A DNA stretch of 64,000 nt from Lysobacterales bacterium (GCA_019634735.1 JAHCAT010000017.1:27060-91059); one strand, 5' to 3'; numbered from the stretch's first letter, positions 44,904-54,191 are shown. Program-made: numbers and translations. The notes: generated by a model not told the origin, from the sequence alone.

Positions 44904-46133
44904 TCAACCCGGCGCGCCGTCGGCGCGCGGCGTCAGCCACAGGTACAGGCCACGCAGCACCCAGGGCGCAAAGGCCAGCAGCCAGGCCAGCGCCGCCCAG
45001 GCCTGCCAGGCCCAGGTGTCGACCGCCAGTTCGGCGGCGATGCGTGCCACGGCGGTGAGCTGCACCATCGCGAACGCCACCCGGGCCACCGCCGGCATTC
45101 GCAGCGGCCGGCCGGAATGACCCTGGCTGACCCGGGTCACCATCGCCACCAGCAGCGAACCGAAGAAGCCCACCGCCAGGGCGTGCACCGGCGCGCGAAC
45201 GAGCACGAACTCGCCGGTGAAGGCCATCACCAGCGACTGTGCGGTGTACAGGGCGAACGCCATCGGCAGCCAGGCCATGCCGAGGAAGAGCACGCGCAGC
45301 AGGCCGGGCATCGGTCCGGCCGGCCAGATGCGCAGCAGCCAGGCCAGACACAGCACGGTCAGCGGCAGGCTGGCCAGCCACAGCCAGGCGTAGGCATGGG
45401 CCAGTTCCAGCGCGAGCAGGGCGGCGACCAGCAGCCACAGCGCGGCCAGCAGCCACAGCGGCTTCCACGGTCGGTAGCCGGACAGCACGCAGCTGGCGAA
45501 GAACGGCAGCATGCGATGCGCCACGGTCAGGTAGACCGGCAGCAGGAAGCCGAGCATGGCCAGCTTGAACGCCGCGAAGGCCAGCAGGCCATGCCGCTGG
45601 GCATGCAGCCAGGCAGCGAAGCAGAGCAGCCCGGCCAGCCCCAGCGACAGCGCCAGGAGCATGCTGCGGGCGTGCCAGTCGGGTGCGCGGGCGCGGCGCA
45701 GCACCCCCGCCAGTACCACCAGTCCGGCGATCCAGCCGGCCAGGGTGACCAGCACGCCGAGGTGCAGCAGGTGCGGGTGGCCCCACAGGCCCGCCAGTAC
45801 CAGCAGCTGGCCGCCGAACAACCCGGCGCCGACCGGCACGTAGTGCCAGCGCGACAGCGGCGGCTGCCCCAGCCAGCGCGGGAACACGGTCAGCAGGAAA
45901 CCGAAGATGAAGGGCGTGAACACCTGGAAGCCCATCACCAGGGCATGGCCCCAGCCGGCCGGTATCGGCGGCTGCGGCAGGGCCCAGAGCTGGAAGCGCA
46001 GCGCCAGCAGCCAGGCGGTCCACCAGGCCATGCCGGCCAGCACGTTGACGGCGCCCACCAGGAACAGCAGGCGGTGCGGCGCGGCGGTCAGCAGGGCCGG
46101 CAGCGGCCGATCGAGAGGATGGGTGGTGGCCAT
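44904..46133 (-). CDS. nnrS: NnrS-family membrane protein
   Basis: 409 residues with about 12 membrane helices. FGHALVMGFQVF-like sequence (here WGHALVMGFQVFTPFIFGFLLTVFPRWLG) and PVHALAVGFFGSLLVAMVTRVSQGHSGRPL are family landmarks that hold conserved His residues expected to bind heme and copper. NnrS proteins protect against NO and are common in denitrifiers. Its Fnr site is close upstream, with no obvious Shine-Dalgarno sequence between them. Confidence 0.92.
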   Translation of the reverse strand: MATTHPLDRPLPALLTAAPHRLLFLVGAVNVLAGMAWWTAWLLALRFQLWALPQPPIPAGWGHALVMGFQVFTPFIFGFLLTVFPRWLGQPPLSRWHYVPVGAGLFGGQLLVLAGLWGHPHLLHLGVLVTLAGWIAGLVVLAGVLRRARAPDWHARSMLLALSLGLAGLLCFAAWLHAQRHGLLAFAAFKLAMLGFLLPVYLTVAHRMLPFFASCVLSGYRPWKPLWLLAALWLLVAALLALELAHAYAWLWLASLPLTVLCLAWLLRIWPAGPMPGLLRVLFLGMAWLPMAFALYTAQSLVMAFTGEFVLVRAPVHALAVGFFGSLLVAMVTRVSQGHSGRPLRMPAVARVAFAMVQLTAVARIAAELAVDTWAWQAWAALAWLLAFAPWVLRGLYLWLTPRADGAPG

Positions 46134-46168
46134 GGCGGCAGTGTCGCCGTCGCGGCAGGGTCGGTGCC

Positions 46169-46182
46169 TTGATCCAGGTCAG
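46169..46182 (-). promoter_or_regulatory. Fnr-type binding site upstream of nnrS
   Basis: TTGATCCAGGTCAG, identical to the site at 42559. Its centre is 42.5 bp before the nnrS ATG, giving a transcript start one base before the start codon if Fnr acts from -41.5. This again suggests a leaderless or nearly leaderless mRNA. Confidence 0.72.
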
Positions 46183-46711
46183 CGCGTGGTGGTCGCCCGT
46201 GCGCCCAGGCGCATCGCCGGGGAAAGTGGCTTGGGGCTGCGCGCGCTTTTCTCTTCCTCATGGACGAGGCGCCTGGGGAGCGGGCCGTCGCCTGCCATGG
46301 TCTGCATCGTTGCCGGTCCAGCGGCACGCGCTGGCTGGGGCGGCCCTCTCCCCCGCCCCTCCCCCGCAGGCGGGGGAGGGGAGCAGTGCGGCGCCGCGGC
46401 GAGTTCGAGAGGGCGGGGTGCGGTGCCGCGGCGAGTTCGAGGGGGCGGGGTGCGGTGGCGCAGCGAGTTCGAGTGCGAGGAGTGATGTGCTTCGGCGGGC
46501 CCGGACGGGGAAGAGTGCTGTGCTGCAGTGGGCTGGCAGGAAGGATCTGTTTTCCGGGACCACCCAGGAGTCAGTGGTCTGTCGATGGACGGCAGTCCCG
46601 ACCGCCGCGGCAGGCGTCCGTCCGGCCTGACGCGGACCTGGGCCCCCTCTGATCTGCCGCTTGTACGGTTGCCGCACCGGTCGTCGATGTCCGACCGGCG
46701 TGGTCAGGCCG
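46183..46711. repeat. Repeat-rich gap between nnrS and the ADYC gene
   Basis: No gene is seen. From about 46262 to 46400 lies a copy of the two-hairpin element lacking the first hairpin: CCATGGTCTGCATCGTTGCC spacer, then the CCCCTCCCCCG/CGGGGGAGGGG hairpin. From about 46405 to 46475 a unit of about 36 bp (ending in GAGTTCGAG) repeats three times with small changes. Nothing else was seen up to the ADYC gene. Confidence 0.78.
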
Positions 46712-47512
46712 TCAGTCGGCGGACGGCGGATTGCCGGCCCGCGAGCGCACGAACAGCACGGCGCCCTGCGCCTGCGCCGTGGCTTCGTCGCAGGCCTCGG
46801 CGCCGGTCAGCCGCGGGCAATGGCGCTGCAGGGTGTCGACATCGAGCAGCTCGGCGATCCGGGTGTGGTTGACGCAGGTGGCGCCGTCCGGGCGCCATCC
46901 GGCCTCGAACGCCAGCCCGGGCGCGTCCTGTTCCGGTGCCTGCACGCCGTCGCGGTCGTAGATGTCGATCAGGGTGCCGTCGCGGGTGGCCGATTCGCCG
47001 TCGCCGCAGTAGTCGGCGCGGGCGGCGCGCATGCAGGCCTCGAAGTGCGGCTGCAGGGGCTGCCCGGTGGCGGGTGCGGTCCGCCAGGGTTCATAGCCCC
47101 AGCGCAGGCACTTGGCCTGCACGCCGCTGACGCAGCTCAGGCTGAAGCGATCGCGGTCGGGCAGGTAGCGCTGCGCCTCGTCCACGGTGCCCTGGAAGAA
47201 CACCACGTCGGTCTCGCCCTCGGGGTCGGGCGTGCAGAACGGCTGGAAGCGGCGTCGGCCGGGTGCGCGCAGGCGCGCCTGGTAAAGCCACAGTCCCGGG
47301 AAGCGGGCCTGCGCGTCCGGCCGGGCGCCGTCGATGCGCAGGGTGCCCAGCCCGGGCAGGTCGATGTCCAGCCCGACCAGGTCGGCGCCGGCCAGCCGGC
47401 GCTCGCCGGCGACCAGGCTCAGCTCGGCGCCGGCGACCACCAGGTCGACGTCCATCGCCTGGACGACCGGCAGGCCGGCCGCCAGCAGCAGCGCGAGGGC
47501 CGGTCGTCGCAT
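46712..47512 (-). CDS. Secreted ADYC-domain protein
   Basis: 266 residues with a signal peptide ending near Ala19 (ALLLAAGLPVVQA). The family motif is seen directly: ACMRAARADYCGDGESATRDGTLIDIYDRDG (ADYC at about 166-169). The protein is Cys-rich (FCTPDPEGE, SCVSG, KCLRWGYEPW, CVNHTRI), implying disulfides, and is probably exported. The function of the ADYC domain is not known. It lies 4 bp downstream of the decapeptide-repeat gene in the same direction, so the two are likely co-expressed. Confidence 0.82.
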   Translation of the reverse strand: MRRPALALLLAAGLPVVQAMDVDLVVAGAELSLVAGERRLAGADLVGLDIDLPGLGTLRIDGARPDAQARFPGLWLYQARLRAPGRRRFQPFCTPDPEGETDVVFFQGTVDEAQRYLPDRDRFSLSCVSGVQAKCLRWGYEPWRTAPATGQPLQPHFEACMRAARADYCGDGESATRDGTLIDIYDRDGVQAPEQDAPGLAFEAGWRPDGATCVNHTRIAELLDVDTLQRHCPRLTGAEACDEATAQAQGAVLFVRSRAGNPPSAD

Positions 47513-47516
47513 CGCC

Positions 47517-47858
47517 TCAGCGCAGCCCGGAGACCCGCACCCGGCCCTGGGGCAGGCCGCTCAACTGCGGTTCGCCCGCAGCCGTGGCGCCCTGGCTGGA
47601 GCGGCCCTGGAACTTGTTTCCGTTGATGCGCATGCCCTGGAACTTGGTCCCGTTGATGCGCATGCCCTGGAACTTCACGCCATTGACCCGGAAGCCCTGC
47701 AGGTTGATGCCGTTGATCTTGAACCCCTGCAGCTTGATGCCGTTGGCCTGGAGCCCGGCCTGTGGGGCGCCGGCGAGGTCGCTGGCGGGAAGGGTGCCGG
47801 CCAGCGCCGGACCGGCAAGGACCAGCAGCAGGCTGGTGGTGAGCAGCAGCGTCTTCAT
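47517..47858 (-). CDS. Secreted decapeptide-repeat protein
   Basis: 113 residues with a signal peptide ending ALAG. From about 39 to 86 the sequence repeats with a period of ten, five times: NG(I/V/T/N)(K/N)(L/F)QG(F/M)(K/R)(I/V). This resembles a small right-handed beta-helix or pentapeptide-repeat-like fold. A low-complexity Ser/Gln/Gly tail follows. The matching DNA is a set of close direct repeats. The gene is 4 bp upstream of the ADYC gene. The start is ATG at 47858, just before the signal peptide. Confidence 0.75.
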   Translation of the reverse strand: MKTLLLTTSLLLVLAGPALAGTLPASDLAGAPQAGLQANGIKLQGFKINGINLQGFRVNGVKFQGMRINGTKFQGMRINGNKFQGRSSQGATAAGEPQLSGLPQGRVRVSGLR

Positions 47859-48049
47859 GGGGCGTCTCCTACAGGTCAGGGGGGCGGGACGGTCCCGACC
47901 CCACACTGGCACCTACGCAGCGACCGCGGGCCGGGGATCATCGCGCGGGCCGGCCGTCGCGCGGCGGAAACATCCCCAGTGCCCAGGCGCCCGGCCGCGC
48001 GGCGGGCTGGAGGGCGAGCGCGCGGGCCGGACCGGACCGTCCCCGCGGT

Positions 48050-50680
48050 TCAGGGCCGGGCGTCGGACGTGTCCTGGGCAAGGTGGCCGGCGGCCACGGC
48101 GCGCGCTTCAAGATGGCGCGCGCCGTCTTCGTCGCCGGCCTCGCGCAGCAGCGCGGCGCGGGCGCGCAGGCTGCGGGCCAGCTCCTCGTGGCGGTCCAGG
48201 CCGACGCGCGCGAATCCTGCGATGGCCTGGTCGAGCAGCTCTGCGGCCGCGGCCGGGTTGCCGCGCGCCTGTTCGATGCCGGCCAGCAGGCGGCGGCTGC
48301 GCAGGATGGTCGCGCTGTCGCCGATGCCGATCGAGCCGGCGTCCGCCAGGGCCTGGCGCAGCAGCGGCTCGGCCTGGTCGACCCGGCCGTTCTCCAGCAG
48401 GACGCGGCCGCGCAGGGCGGCAGCCGGAGCGCGCCGGCGCGGATCCACGGCACCGGCCTCGACCAGGGTGCCGTAGCGTTCGATCAGCGCCAGTGCCTGC
48501 GCGCGGTCGCCGCGGCCGGAGTGCGCGGTCGCCAGGTTGCCCATCACCGTGCCGGTCATCGTGTGCGATTCGCCCAGGCGCGCGGTGGCCTCCGCCAGGG
48601 TGGCTGTGAGCCGGTCCACCGCCTCGTCGTGGCGGCCTGCTGCGACCAGCGCGTGGCCCAGAGCGTTGTCGACCCAGACCTGGCGGGCAGCCGCGGCCTC
48701 CGGGCGGGTGGCCAGCAGGGCGTCGGCGCGCTCGCAGTCGGCGATCGCCTGCGCGTGTTGCCCCAGATTGGCGCGGGTCGTGCACAGGTTGACGAACAGC
48801 ACCGCGGCGTCGGCGCCCAGGCCGCCGCTGATCCGCGCCTCGTCCTCGATCATCGCCTCGTAGTGCGCCACCACCTCGTGGTAGCGGCCGCGCGTCAACG
48901 CTTCGCTGGCCAGCCCGGTGCGGGCGTTCTGGCGCACCCTGGCGATCTCCGGGGTCGGCGCCTCCACGGCGTCCAGCAGGTCCAGCGCGCGCCGGCTGTA
49001 GCCCAGGGCCTGGTCGAGCTGTCCTGTGCGCAGCAGGTTCACGCCGATCATGTGCAGCACCGAGCCGCGCATCGCGGCATCGCCGACCTGCGGGTGCGCG
49101 TCGAGCTCGCGCTCCAGCTGCAGCAGGGCCTCGCGGGCCTCGTCGAGGTGGCCAAGCTCCTGCAGGGCGGTGGCCAGCACCTCGCGAAGCTCCAGGCGGG
49201 ACTCGGGGGCGTCGGCCAGCGCCGGGTCCAGGCGCGCCAGGGCGGCGCGGATGAAGTCGGCCAGGCTGAGCTGGACGCCGCCGGCGGACTCGGTCGGAAT
49301 CAGCTCCTCGAACGCCGTCACCACGAAGTCGCGGGTCGCCTGGGCGCGTCGGGCCTGGTTGCGCGCCTGCTCGGCCTGGGCCTCGGCACGCGCCGCCTCG
49401 GCACGGGCGATGCCGGCCTGCCACAGCGCGCCGCCCAGGCCGACCAGCAGGGCCGCCAGCACCGCGCCGGCAGCAGCGACCGCCACGGCATTGCGGCGCA
49501 GGAAACGGCGCGCCCGATAGCCGGCACTGTCAGCCTTGGCGCGCACCGGCCGGCCCGCCAGCCAGGCGCGCAGGTCCTCTGCGAAGGCGGCGGCAGTGGC
49601 GTGCCGGCGCGCGGGCTCCGGGCGCAAGGCCATGGCCAGGATCAGGTCCAGGTCGCCGCGCACCTCGCGGGACAGACGTACGGTGTCGGCCTGCGGTCCG
49701 TACACGGTGGTCAGGGACTCGCCGCTGGCCCGGCGCAGCACCTCGCTGGCCGGTGCGGTCGGGACGTCGCTGCCGACCTCGGCGGCCAGCGCGGCCAGGT
49801 CGCGCGATTGCCGCCGGTGCGGCAACTGCCCGGTGAGCAGTTCGAACAGCAGCACCGCCAGACCATAGACATCGGCCGCTGTGCCGACCGGCTGGCCCAG
49901 CACCTGCTCGGGTGCCGCGTAGGCGGGCGAGAGCACGTGCATGCCGGTGCCGGTCAGGGTCTGGCCGGCGGTGGGTTCCAGCAGCTTGGCGATGCCGAAG
50001 TCGAGCAGGCGCGGCTGGCCCGTCGCGTCGACCAGCACGTTCGACGGCTTGAGATCGCGGTGCACCACCAGGTGGGCATGGGCGTAGGCGACCGCATCGG
50101 CGATGCGCGCCACCAGCGCGACCCGCTCGCGCACGTCCAGGCCCTGGTGGGCGGCATGCTCGCGCAGCGGCAGGCCATCGACCTGCTCCATGGCGTACCA
50201 GGGCCGGCCGTCGGCGGTGGTGCCGGCGTCCAGCAGGCGCACGATGCCGGGGTGGTCGAGCCGCGCCAGGATGTCGCGCTCCTGCCGGAAGCGGCGCAGC
50301 AGCGCCTCGGTATCCAGGCCGCGCTTGAGCAGCTTGACGGCGACCTCGCGCTGGAACGCGCCGTCGTCGCGACGGGCGCGCCAGACCTCGCCCATGCCGC
50401 CCTCGCCGATCGCTGCGACCAGTCGCCAGGGTCCCACGGTATCGCCGGGCATCAGCGCCGGTCGGGTGTCGCCCGACGCCACCTCGGGCACCGCCTCGAC
50501 GACGGCGCGGTCGAGCGGTCCGTCGTCGCCCTGGTCGGCCGCCAGCAGGCGCCGTACCTGGCCGGCCAGTGCCGGGTCGGCGTCGTGCAGGGACTTCAGG
50601 CGCTGCTCGCGCTGCGCGGGCGACAGCTCGACCAGGGTGTCGAACCACCGCGCCATCGCCTGCCAGTCCTGCTCTGCCAT
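48050..50680 (-). CDS. Membrane Ser/Thr protein kinase with a TPR-like C-terminal region
   Basis: About 876 residues. A kinase domain occupies roughly 83-375: GEGGMGEVWRA, VAVKLLKRGL with the ATP-contacting Lys near 116, HRDLKPSNV with the catalytic Asp near 209 and DFG near 227-229. One membrane helix (NAVAVAAAGAVLAALLVGLGGALW) follows, then about 450 residues of helical repeats with A-G-A-L-type TPR packing. It resembles kinases that pair with regulator genes in Lysobacterales. The kinase side is cytoplasmic and the repeats are exposed on the other side of the membrane. The ATG at 50680 is preceded by GGGAG. Confidence 0.87.
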   Translation of the reverse strand: MAEQDWQAMARWFDTLVELSPAQREQRLKSLHDADPALAGQVRRLLAADQGDDGPLDRAVVEAVPEVASGDTRPALMPGDTVGPWRLVAAIGEGGMGEVWRARRDDGAFQREVAVKLLKRGLDTEALLRRFRQERDILARLDHPGIVRLLDAGTTADGRPWYAMEQVDGLPLREHAAHQGLDVRERVALVARIADAVAYAHAHLVVHRDLKPSNVLVDATGQPRLLDFGIAKLLEPTAGQTLTGTGMHVLSPAYAAPEQVLGQPVGTAADVYGLAVLLFELLTGQLPHRRQSRDLAALAAEVGSDVPTAPASEVLRRASGESLTTVYGPQADTVRLSREVRGDLDLILAMALRPEPARRHATAAAFAEDLRAWLAGRPVRAKADSAGYRARRFLRRNAVAVAAAGAVLAALLVGLGGALWQAGIARAEAARAEAQAEQARNQARRAQATRDFVVTAFEELIPTESAGGVQLSLADFIRAALARLDPALADAPESRLELREVLATALQELGHLDEAREALLQLERELDAHPQVGDAAMRGSVLHMIGVNLLRTGQLDQALGYSRRALDLLDAVEAPTPEIARVRQNARTGLASEALTRGRYHEVVAHYEAMIEDEARISGGLGADAAVLFVNLCTTRANLGQHAQAIADCERADALLATRPEAAAARQVWVDNALGHALVAAGRHDEAVDRLTATLAEATARLGESHTMTGTVMGNLATAHSGRGDRAQALALIERYGTLVEAGAVDPRRRAPAAALRGRVLLENGRVDQAEPLLRQALADAGSIGIGDSATILRSRRLLAGIEQARGNPAAAAELLDQAIAGFARVGLDRHEELARSLRARAALLREAGDEDGARHLEARAVAAGHLAQDTSDARP

Positions 50681-50909
50681 ACCCGTGCTCCCGGCCTGCG
50701 CCACACCGCGCCGCGGGGAGTGTGCCATCGGCAAGGGTCCGACGCCGCCAGGTTATGGTCCGGTGTCGCCTGCGCAGGCCGGGCGTGGCGAGTAGGCGGG
50801 CCAGCGCCGCGGGCCCAGTGTGCCGCTATGCTGCGCGCCCCCTCTGACGACGGCGGCTGTTGCCCGTGCGCCGTACCCGCGATCGCACCGACCCCCCAGG
50901 GAGAACGCC

Positions 50910-51356
50910 TTGACCGATCCGATCCGACACAACGCCGAGCTCGCGGTGCAGCGCCTGCAGGGCCGGGTGCCCGGCGCCTGGGACTTCACGCCCGACAGCC
51001 TGGCGGTGGTCGACCGGTTCCTCGCGGCCGCGGCGCCCCAGATCGCGCAACTGAGTGCGGGCGATGCCAGGGCGCTTGCCAACATCATCGGCTGCTACGT
51101 GCTGGAGGTCGGCCTGCGCGAGCACGGCGGCGAGTACCAGCGGTTCGCGGGTCGGGAGGAGTCGGTCCTGGTCGTGGACAAGGGGGCGCACCAGGTGGCG
51201 CTGACCCCATTCGATACGGTGCGCGCGCGGCTGGCCGGCAGCCAGGGTGCGGCGGTCTCGGTGCTCTATCGAGGCTTTTCCGACAACGTCCGGTCGGCCG
51301 CGCCGGGCACCCGGATGCTTCATGGGCTTGATCCGGCGCCCGTCCCTCCGGCCTGA
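50910..51356 (+). CDS. Small protein of unknown function
   Basis: 148 residues from a TTG at 50910, preceded by CAGGGAGAA, a good ribosome binding site. The sequence (TDPIRHNAELAVQRLQGRVPGAWDFTPDSLAVVDRFLAAAAPQIAQLSAGDARALANIIGCYVLEVGLREHGGEY) is helical at first and ends with a low-complexity stretch. There is no signal peptide. No family was recognised. It is divergent from the kinase gene, sharing the 229-bp gap as promoter region, and is followed by a repeat-rich gap. Confidence 0.65.
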   Translation: MTDPIRHNAELAVQRLQGRVPGAWDFTPDSLAVVDRFLAAAAPQIAQLSAGDARALANIIGCYVLEVGLREHGGEYQRFAGREESVLVVDKGAHQVALTPFDTVRARLAGSQGAAVSVLYRGFSDNVRSAAPGTRMLHGLDPAPVPPA

Positions 51357-51843
51357 TCGGCGTCGTGACTCAGCCCACTGCCGGGCAGCGCGTCGCCAGT
51401 GCGACGGCACCGCACTTCTCCCCTTCCCAAGATCTGATTGGCGTGGTGTCTCAGTCCACTGCCAGGCGGCGTATCGCCGATGCGACGGCACCGCACTTCT
51501 CCCCTCCCCCGCATGCGCGGGAGGGGCGGGGGAGAAGGCCGCCCCAGCCAGGGCGGGCCGCTGGGTCGGCAACGATGCAGATCATGGCCAGCCCCGACCC
51601 TCTCCCCCGGCCCCTCTCCCACAGGGAGAGGGGAGCACAGCGCGCTGCGCTCACGGAACATCGGATTTGGGTCTTGGGTCCCCGATCCTGAGCTGAGACA
51701 CGACGCTAACGGGTCCCTTCGGTGGGCCCCGCTACCTGCTGAGCGCATGGTGCCTGCGCAGTCCCGGACCCGGATGCGGCAGACGGTCCTCCAGACGCAG
51801 AGGGGCGGCCGGAGCCGCCCCCTGCGCCCGCACGGGACGACGA
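51357..51843. repeat. Repeat-rich gap with an inverted two-hairpin element and CTGAT modules
   Basis: No gene is seen. CTGATCGGCGTCGTGACTCAG (about 51351-51372) and CTGATTGGCGTGGTGTCTCAG (about 51433-51454) frame a 60-bp segment that is repeated with changes, including CGACGGCACCGCACTTCTCCCC. From about 51485 to 51640 is a full copy of the two-hairpin element in inverted direction. The convergent norZ gene ends at its right edge, and the small protein gene at its left. Confidence 0.8.
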
Positions 51844-54120
51844 TCAGTGGGTTTCGGCGGGCAGCGCCGCCGCCGGCGCCTCGGCCGCCTTGGCCCGGCC
51901 GGGCAGCCACAACCGCGCCACGAACACGGCGAGCGCCAGGGCCCCGATGCTGAAGATCACATCGCCCGGCACCCGCATCCAGACCAGCAGCTGGATGATC
52001 GGCTGCTGCATCAGGTCCGCCGAACGCGCATACCAGTAGCCGTGCTCGAGCGCAGCGCCGAGCTGGATGATCCCCATCGGCAACAGGGTCAGCAGGGCCA
52101 TCAGCGACAGGCCGATGTTCAGCGCCCAGAACGAGGTGCGCAGCAGGCCCTCGTTCCACACCGCGTGGGGCTTCATGCCGCGCAGGCAGAACAGCATCAG
52201 ACCGATGCCGAGCATGCCGTAGACGCCGAACAGGGCGGTGTGGCCGTGCAGCGGGGTCAGATTGAGGCCCTGCATGTAGTACAGCGGCAGCGGCGGGTTG
52301 ATAAGGAAGCCGAACAGGCCGGCGCCGACCAGGTTCCAGAAGGCGACCGCCACGAAGAACATGATCGGCCACTTGTAGCGGGCCATCCAGGGCGTTGCGC
52401 GGCGCAGCGACCACTGGTGGTAGGCCTCGAAGCCGATCAGCGCCAGCGGCACCACCTCCAGCGCCGAGAAGCTGGCGCCCAGGGCGATGACCGCGGTCGG
52501 CGTGCCGGTGAAGTACAGGTGGTGCAGGGTGCCCAGCACGCCACCGGCCATGAACACGATGGTGGCGAACAGCACCGCCACGGTCGCCAGGCCGGCGCGG
52601 ATCAGCCCCAGCTTGGCGAACAGGAAGGCGATCACCGCGGTGGCGAAGACCTCGAAGAAGCCCTCCACCCACAGGTGCACCACCCACCAGCGCCAGTACT
52701 CGACCAGGGACAGGTGGGTGTGCTCGCCCCACATCAGGCCGGCGCCGTAGAAAAGACCGATCGCCACGGTGGACAGGAACAGCAGGGCGGTGATCGAGCG
52801 CATCTCGCCGCCCTTGCGGATCGCCGGCACCAGACAGCGGCCGACCAGGACCAGCCAGATGCCCAGGCCGGCGAACAGGAACCACTGCCAGAAGCGGCCG
52901 ATGTCGACGTACTCCCAGCCCTGGTGGCCGAACCAGAAGTTGTGCTGCAGTCCGAGCTTCTGCATGACCGCGAACCACTGGCCGGCGAAGGCGCCGACCA
53001 CGATCACCAGCAGGCACACCCAGAGCACGTTGACGCCCAGGCGCTGGAAGCGCGGCTCGTGGCCGGAGATCGCCGGGCCGATGTACAGGCCCATGCCCAG
53101 CCAGGCGGTGGCGATCCACAGCACGGCCAGCTGGGTGTGCCATGTGCGGGTCAGCGAGTACGGCAGGTACTCGGACAGGGCGATGCCATAGAAGTCGTGG
53201 CCCTCGACCTGGTAGTGGGCGGTCAGGGCGCCGAGCAGGATCTGGACCAGGAACAGGGCGATCACCACCCAGAAATACTTGGCGGTGGCGCGCATCGAGG
53301 GGGTCACCTTGATGCTGGCCAGCGGGTCGGTGACCGGAGCCGGATGGCCCAGGTCCTCGCGCTGGGTGGCGTAGTACCAGCCCAGCAGGGCGATTCCGGC
53401 GATCAGGAACAGCACGCTGAACACCGTCCACATCAGCAGGTGCGGCGGCGGCTCGTTGCCGACCACCGGGTCGTACGGCCAGTTCGCCGTGTAGGTGATC
53501 TCCTGGCCGGGCCGCGGCGTCACCGCCGACCAGGCGCTCCACCAGACGAAGGCGGCGAGCTGCTCGCGGTGTCCGGGGTCGGCCACGGTGCCGTTCTTCA
53601 TCGCGTAGGCGCGGCGCAGGTCGACCATGGCCGGTTCGTCGCCGAACAGGTCGGTGTAGTGGCGGCGCACCTGGGCCATCGCCTCGGCCCGGGCGGCCGG
53701 GATCACGAGGGTGTCGGTGGCCGCGTCGTAGCCGTTCACCCGCATGCGCGACTGCAGGCGGGCGCGCAGGCTGGCCTGGACCTCGGTGTCCAGCGCGTCG
53801 TAGCCCTCGGCGCCGCGCTCGCGGGCCATCAGGTCGAGCCAGGCACGGGCCTCGCGCTGCAGCCAGTCGGCGGTCCAGTCGGGTGCCACGTAGCTGCCGT
53901 GGCCCCAGATCGAGCCCAGCTGGTGGCCGCCTATCGACTGCCAGACCTGGCGACCGGTCTGGATGTCGTCGCGGGTGAGGACGAGGTCGCCGTTGTCGGT
54001 GACGACCTGGGCAGGCAGCGGTGGCATCTGCCGGTGGATCTCGGTGCCGATCCATAGCAGGACGGCGAACGAGACGGCCAGCAGCGCAGCCAGGCCGGCC
54101 CAGAGCTTGCGGGTGGTCAT
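51844..54120 (-). CDS. norZ: Quinol-dependent nitric oxide reductase (NorZ/qNor)
   Basis: 758 residues. After one membrane helix and a periplasmic cytochrome-c-like domain without heme-binding CXXCH, there are about 13 helices of the NorB type: HGHTALFGVYGMLGIGLMLFC, TWHTQLAVLWIATAWLGMGLYIGPAISG and LFYGAGLMWGEHTHLSLVEYWRWWVVHLWVEGFFEVFATAV are family landmarks that hold the heme and non-heme-iron His and Glu residues. It reduces two NO to N2O in the inner membrane with electrons from quinol, without a separate NorC. It is next to the Fnr gene, and an Fnr site lies 64 bp upstream. Confidence 0.95.
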   Translation of the reverse strand: MTTRKLWAGLAALLAVSFAVLLWIGTEIHRQMPPLPAQVVTDNGDLVLTRDDIQTGRQVWQSIGGHQLGSIWGHGSYVAPDWTADWLQREARAWLDLMARERGAEGYDALDTEVQASLRARLQSRMRVNGYDAATDTLVIPAARAEAMAQVRRHYTDLFGDEPAMVDLRRAYAMKNGTVADPGHREQLAAFVWWSAWSAVTPRPGQEITYTANWPYDPVVGNEPPPHLLMWTVFSVLFLIAGIALLGWYYATQREDLGHPAPVTDPLASIKVTPSMRATAKYFWVVIALFLVQILLGALTAHYQVEGHDFYGIALSEYLPYSLTRTWHTQLAVLWIATAWLGMGLYIGPAISGHEPRFQRLGVNVLWVCLLVIVVGAFAGQWFAVMQKLGLQHNFWFGHQGWEYVDIGRFWQWFLFAGLGIWLVLVGRCLVPAIRKGGEMRSITALLFLSTVAIGLFYGAGLMWGEHTHLSLVEYWRWWVVHLWVEGFFEVFATAVIAFLFAKLGLIRAGLATVAVLFATIVFMAGGVLGTLHHLYFTGTPTAVIALGASFSALEVVPLALIGFEAYHQWSLRRATPWMARYKWPIMFFVAVAFWNLVGAGLFGFLINPPLPLYYMQGLNLTPLHGHTALFGVYGMLGIGLMLFCLRGMKPHAVWNEGLLRTSFWALNIGLSLMALLTLLPMGIIQLGAALEHGYWYARSADLMQQPIIQLLVWMRVPGDVIFSIGALALAVFVARLWLPGRAKAAEAPAAALPAETH

Positions 54121-54177
54121 GACGCGGATCTCCGGATGGGAACGGCGCCATGCTGTGCCGGACCCGGCCGGGCGGCA

Positions 54178-54191
54178 CTGATCCAGGTCAG
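54178..54191 (-). promoter_or_regulatory. Fnr-type binding site upstream of norZ
   Basis: CTGATCCAGGTCAG, one base from the sites at 42559 and 46169. Its centre is about 64 bp before the norZ ATG, so class II spacing would give a leader of about 23 nt. It lies in the 108 bp between the fnr stop and norZ. Confidence 0.73.

Noticed and set aside
48083..51331. Long open frame on the plus strand opposite the kinase gene
   Set aside because: It is antisense to a kinase with complete HRD and DFG motifs and shows no domain of its own.
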